From the NCBI GenBank assembly GCA_937925095.1, contig CALEXX010000057.1, positions 1-53,380 on the forward strand: a stretch of 53,380 bases of DNA. The letters run 5' to 3'. The notes under the pieces were generated by a model. The model made no database searches, had not been told where the DNA came from, and saw nothing but the letters and a program-made list of their open reading frames with translations. Origin of the DNA: an uncultured Leptotrichia sp. (GTDB lineage Bacteria; Fusobacteriota; Fusobacteriia; Fusobacteriales; Leptotrichiaceae). This document shows positions 50,042 to 53,380 of the stretch, in pieces; position 1 is the first letter of the stretch; each line of letters starts with the position of its first letter. Both the position numbers and the translations under genes were made by a program.

Positions 50042-51202
50042 CTATTTTTCTATTTTTTCTCCTAGAGAAGTGTACTTTCCTATAATCTTAGGTTTTCCAC
50101 TTTGTATTCCCTCAACTAAAACTACTTCCGATCTTGTTACAAATATCTGTGTCCTGAAACAGCCTAAAACTGTATCTCCTATCTCTCCTTCCTTTTTCAT
50201 TTCAAGATAATAGTCAATATTGCTTGGCTCCATTTCATTTACATCCGTTTCACAACTTTTTTCAAGCTTTCCTGCTATAACTTTTTTTATATTTGACCTT
50301 CTATAATATCCACCACCATAAAAATACCCTTTTCCTCTAAAATTATGGGAAACTTCTGAAACATATATATAGGCAGGCAACTCAGCTATTTCCACATCTT
50401 CTGCCATAGGTGTTGTACCTGTCAGTGAATGTCCGGGCTCTCCATGGGTTCCCCCTGATTCAGAAAGTATTTTCATATTTTCCACCGATGTAGCAGAAGG
50501 CAGGTTGATCTGTTCTATTTCCTTATTAAATTTATCCTTCAGAATTTTCTTTGCTTCCATTACTGCTTTTATATTTTCAGTAGGCTCTATACGTTTTTTT
50601 TCTTTATTATACAAAAAGCACGGAAATGAAGTCAGTCCGTTTATAGTTATTCCCTTCAGTGAAAAAAGTTTTCTTATTTCTTCTTCAATGCCTTTGATTT
50701 CAAATCCTGACTCCTGACCAGGATAAATTGATGAATTTTCATCTACCACCTTCAGCATTATATCCTGAACTTTTCCAAGCTCCAGTGCAATTTCTGAAAT
50801 TTCTTCTGCCTTTTCATATGAATAAACAGTTATAATTTCAGGATTACTTTTAATAATTTTTCTAAGCATATTTTTCGGTATCTGCACCAGATGTCCGATA
50901 TTCCCTATTTTCAGATTATTATTTATAAAAATCTCAGCTTCTCTAAAATCAACTGCCACAACTCCTGAATATCCCATTTCCTGAAGTTTTTTGCCAAGAT
51001 AAGGATTTCTTCCTATCTGTTTTGTCATATAATAGAGTTTAATTCCATACTTTTTTGCTTCTTCTAATATTTTTTTTGCATTTTCCAGAAATATATCCAC
51101 ATCTATTATATAGCTGTCAGGCATTATACGACCTTCCTGATGAAGCTGAAATGCAGTATTTATAAGTTTACAGTTTCTATTTTTCAATGTTTCCATAAAC
51201 AA
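50042..51202 (-). CDS. yhfX: alanine racemase-like PLP enzyme, YhfX type
   Basis: A 386-residue fold type III PLP protein. The N-terminal barrel carries the likely Schiff-base lysine in YYMTKQIGRNPYLGKKLQEM near 57-76 (Lys61), followed by YSGVVAVDFREAE, INGLTSFPCFLYN near 199-211 and the GGTHGEPGHSLTGTTP phosphate region near 254-269. These words match YhfX rather than catabolic or biosynthetic alanine racemases. The start appears to be TTG at 51202 with AGAGGTGATATATC before it, and an ATG two codons on is the alternative. It lies six bases after yhfS. It probably acts on an amino acid or amine in the same unknown pathway. Confidence 0.83.
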   Translation of the reverse strand: MFMETLKNRNCKLINTAFQLHQEGRIMPDSYIIDVDIFLENAKKILEEAKKYGIKLYYMTKQIGRNPYLGKKLQEMGYSGVVAVDFREAEIFINNNLKIGNIGHLVQIPKNMLRKIIKSNPEIITVYSYEKAEEISEIALELGKVQDIMLKVVDENSSIYPGQESGFEIKGIEEEIRKLFSLKGITINGLTSFPCFLYNKEKKRIEPTENIKAVMEAKKILKDKFNKEIEQINLPSATSVENMKILSESGGTHGEPGHSLTGTTPMAEDVEIAELPAYIYVSEVSHNFRGKGYFYGGGYYRRSNIKKVIAGKLEKSCETDVNEMEPSNIDYYLEMKKEGEIGDTVLGCFRTQIFVTRSEVVLVEGIQSGKPKIIGKYTSLGEKIEK

Positions 51203-51208
51203 GATATA

Positions 51209-52324
51209 TCACCTCTTTGTCAGCTCTTCTAAAACTTTTTTATATGCTTCTTCGAGTATTCTTATTATTGTTTCTGAACCACTTCTATTGGGATTTATCC
51301 GTATCATTCTATTTTTCAGTGTAGAATCACTTTTTAAAAATGTTCCCGAAACTTTATAAAATAATGGAGGTATTTCATATTTTGACTCAGCTCCTACTGG
51401 ATTAGGCAATGTTCCTAAACTCTCTGAAATCTCTATTATCCTTTCAGCTATATTTTCTTCAAATTCCACAAGTAGAACTTTTGACTGTGCATTTGCCAAA
51501 AATACATCCTTTATGTATGGGTATTTTTCTTTGTTACTCAATTTTTCTACAAGCTTTTCATTTTCCTGTGCCTGTATTGCCAAACTTACAGGGGCATAAA
51601 CAAGCCCTCTCAGAACTTCCATAGCTTCATATCCCTGAACTTGTCCTCCACCTGAATAGTTCATTTTTCTTACCTTTTCAACATATTCTTTTTTCCCGGC
51701 AAGACATCCTATTCCTACTGGTCCTAATAACTTAAATGTTGAAAATGCTGAAAGCTCTCCTCCAAGTTCTACTCCTATTTTTTCAACTTTCATGACTGCA
51801 TAATTATCATCTATCAGTATTACCATGTCTTTTCTTATTTTTTTTATTTCTCTTATTACTTCTTCTAAATTATAACTGTCATCTGGTTTCTGTCTTGTAT
51901 GCTGCAAAAGACAGAACTTGAGATCTTCATCCTTCAGTATATCGAAAATTCTGCTTAAATCATTAAAATCATACTTTACAGTTTGTAAATTCATACTTTT
52001 TATATTTACTTCTGTTGTAGGATATATAGGAGCATCGTGAACAAGAATTTTTTCTCCTGGTTGAATTGCCGCAAGAAGCCCCCATCTTATTGCCTGAGTT
52101 CCTGCTCCTCTTGTCAGCATACAATCTTCAGCATCAAAAAATTCAGCTATAATTCTCTCTATTATTTCTGTTTTTAACGGCCTATTAATTCCTTTTCTAA
52201 CTCCTAAATCTCCTGTATCCAGAAATTCACTTCCTGACATGTTTTTCGTTATAATATCTACCAGTTTAAACTGCTTTTCCTGTGCTTCTATAATTGAAAG
52301 CGAATTTAAAGGATATGTCTTCAT
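51209..52324 (-). CDS. yhfS: fold type I PLP-dependent aminotransferase-like enzyme, YhfS type
   Basis: A 371-residue cytoplasmic PLP enzyme. TRGAGTQAIRWGLLAAIQPG near 71-90 is the cofactor phosphate region. LIDDNYAVMKVEKIG near 170-184 has the Asp that binds the pyridine nitrogen, and LSAFSTFKLLGPVGIGCLAG near 191-210 carries the likely PLP lysine Lys198. The C-terminus has the Arg-rich RMIRINPNRSGSETI carboxylate-binding word. It matches YhfS, a family related to aminotransferases and Cys/Met lyases with no settled reaction. AGGGAGAAGTGGAAAA precedes ATG. It stands between php and yhfX in one operon. Confidence 0.84.
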   Translation of the reverse strand: MKTYPLNSLSIIEAQEKQFKLVDIITKNMSGSEFLDTGDLGVRKGINRPLKTEIIERIIAEFFDAEDCMLTRGAGTQAIRWGLLAAIQPGEKILVHDAPIYPTTEVNIKSMNLQTVKYDFNDLSRIFDILKDEDLKFCLLQHTRQKPDDSYNLEEVIREIKKIRKDMVILIDDNYAVMKVEKIGVELGGELSAFSTFKLLGPVGIGCLAGKKEYVEKVRKMNYSGGGQVQGYEAMEVLRGLVYAPVSLAIQAQENEKLVEKLSNKEKYPYIKDVFLANAQSKVLLVEFEENIAERIIEISESLGTLPNPVGAESKYEIPPLFYKVSGTFLKSDSTLKNRMIRINPNRSGSETIIRILEEAYKKVLEELTKR

Positions 52325-52339
52325 TTTTCCACTTCTCCC

Positions 52340-53212
52340 TTATTTATAAAAATTTTCAGGATTTGTTTTCAGCATTTTTTCAATCGAACTTTCTTTTATT
52401 CCCGCTTCCCTCAGTTTAGGAATAAAAACTTCAAATATGTAATTATAACCTATTCCACCCTTATATTTCATATTTGACTTTCTAGTAATGTCCATTGATA
52501 AAAATACTCTGTCAATCAGTTCCCTTTTTTCTATTTCCTTCAGCATTTCCACTCGTATATCATCTAAAAGATAATTATTTTTTCCAATAGTATCAAATTC
52601 AACATATACACCATCATAAAGCATTTTAAGTATATACTCTGTATTTCCACTTAAATCCACATGTCCTATAACAATCTTGTCCAGATTGACTTTGTACTCC
52701 TTAAATAACCTCACCTGCTCGTGTCCCATTGTTCCTAAGGATGTGTGAGTAGTTATCGGAATTCTTGTTTCAAGATGTGCAATTATAGCAGATTTAAACA
52801 CCTTCAGCTCAGTTTCTGTTATTTTATCCTTACTCGAACCAATTTCTCCTATTATTCCTGCCTTAACACCTGTTTCATCTATTCCTTCCAGAATTTCTTT
52901 TTTCATTATTTCTGAAAGTTCTTTTTCATTTTTTTTATAAACAAATTCAGGATAAAAAGGTTCTTTATAAAAACCTGTAGCACATATAACATTTATTCCT
53001 GATTTTTCAGAAACTTCCTTTATATAGTTGATATCTCTGCCCATACCTATATTAGTTACTTCTGTTACATTCCTTACTCCATTTTTGTAAAGTTCTTTAA
53101 ATTCCTCAATTGTTTCATTTTTACAATCAAGTCTGCAGTCATCAAGTTTTTTCACTCCTGATAAATCTATAAAAATATGCTCATGCATCAGTGTATATCC
53201 ATTTGTTAACAT
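52340..53212 (-). CDS. php: phosphotriesterase homology protein (Php/YhfV)
   Basis: A 290-residue TIM-barrel amidohydrolase with a binuclear metal site. His10 and His12 lie in LMHEHIFID. The bridging position is a glutamate (IIGEIGSSK near 120-128), as in Php, rather than the carboxylated lysine of true phosphotriesterases. The later ligands are His in TTHTSLGTMG near 154, His in IGHVDLSGN near 182 and Asp in LSMDITRKS near 241. Php has no proven substrate. Lactones or phosphoesters are candidates in the superfamily. CTGAAAGGAGAAAATA precedes ATG. It is the first visible gene of the yhf-like cluster, and a repeat element lies directly upstream. Confidence 0.87.
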   Translation of the reverse strand: MLTNGYTLMHEHIFIDLSGVKKLDDCRLDCKNETIEEFKELYKNGVRNVTEVTNIGMGRDINYIKEVSEKSGINVICATGFYKEPFYPEFVYKKNEKELSEIMKKEILEGIDETGVKAGIIGEIGSSKDKITETELKVFKSAIIAHLETRIPITTHTSLGTMGHEQVRLFKEYKVNLDKIVIGHVDLSGNTEYILKMLYDGVYVEFDTIGKNNYLLDDIRVEMLKEIEKRELIDRVFLSMDITRKSNMKYKGGIGYNYIFEVFIPKLREAGIKESSIEKMLKTNPENFYK

Positions 53213-53240
53213 TATTTTCTCCTTTCAGGCATAACTAATG

Positions 53241-53380
53241 GAAATGACTCTGTTTCAAAAATAAAACTTTAAAATTAATGTAAAAACTATATTTTTGAAT
53301 TATTTAAAATTTTACAATGTAAAATAGGAAATGAATTTAGGAAAAGTCATCTGTTCGAGCCTTTAGGCGAGTTTTTGACT
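53241..53380 (+). repeat. second full-type copy of the palindromic repeat, cut by the window edge
   Basis: From CTCTGTTTCAAAA (53249-53261) onward the sequence follows the element at 48501 almost base for base, through AAAATTAATGTAAAAACTATA, TTTTACAATGTAAAA, AGGAAAAGTCA and the loop, ending at TTTTTGACT where the window stops. The loop differs at two positions (GAGCC and GCGAG instead of GAACC and GCAAG). It lies 37 bases upstream of php, so it may separate that operon from genes further right or carry part of its promoter. Confidence 0.8.

Noticed and set aside
51209..53212. Organophosphate-degrading phosphotriesterase pathway
   Set aside because: The bridging residue is Glu in GEIG rather than a carboxylated Lys, and the neighbours are YhfS/X/W-like, which fits the Php family of unknown substrate.

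Overview
The window is about 53 kb of AT-rich chromosome. Strong AGGAGG-type ribosome binding sites, short spacers and the gene complement (a patatin/beta-barrel type Vd autotransporter of the FplA kind, short-chain chromate transporters, ECF and PTS transporters, UvrB/XseA/Obg/MiaA housekeeping genes) suggest a Gram-negative fusobacterium, most likely Leptotrichiaceae. The species assignment is inference. Nearly all genes lie on the minus strand. The plus-strand exceptions are udk with an NADH oxidase/CoA-disulfide reductase-like gene, a DUF4091 gene, a RelB-YoeB toxin-antitoxin pair and a dicarboxylate/amino-acid symporter. I see no rRNA, tRNA, CRISPR array or intact transposase.

Layout. 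1-2.7 kb: three tandem barstar-like (immunity-type) paralogues, with the first 10 codons of another gene at the left edge. 2.7-10.5 kb: GH57 branching enzyme, lipid kinase, FplA-like autotransporter, YjjG-like HAD phosphatase and a DEAD-box RNA helicase. 10.6-13.5 kb: potABC polyamine importer without potD, behind a perfect palindrome overlapping its start site. 13.5-18.7 kb: chrA pair, aldo/keto reductase, M18 and M32 peptidases. 18.9-25.3 kb: udk and NADH oxidase-like gene, flavodoxin-fold reductase, then the obg-miaA-EIIA-membrane protein group and a secreted nuclease.

25.5-35.2 kb is the most unusual part. An eight-member minus-strand operon begins and ends with two paralogous solute-binding lipoproteins. 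Between them are two sugar-type ABC permeases, a corrinoid protein, an MtaA/URO-D-type methyltransferase, a MetH-activation-like protein and a GNAT-C-type acyltransferase domain. The last two are joined or broken by a frameshift at an A10 tract. A DUF4091 putative glycosidase gene is transcribed divergently. I infer an uncharacterised import-and-demethylation pathway for a methylated, possibly glycosidic, substrate.

35.3-47 kb: relB-yoeB, a NagE-like PTS permease with a promoter and palindromic operator, ung, an ECF transporter operon carrying a SAM-hydrolase (DUF62) gene, dCMP deaminase, xseA, an ArsC/Spx-like protein and uvrB. 47.2-53.2 kb: a symporter, then a php(yhfV)-yhfS-yhfX-yhfW cluster, a partial version of the E. 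coli yhf operon whose pathway is unknown.

A family of nested-palindromic, IS-end-like repeats is scattered through intergenic regions (48.5 kb, 53.25 kb, 35.2 kb, 25.43 kb, possibly 8.54 and 5.46 kb). These look like MITEs whose outer ends read GGGGCTGTCTCAAAA.
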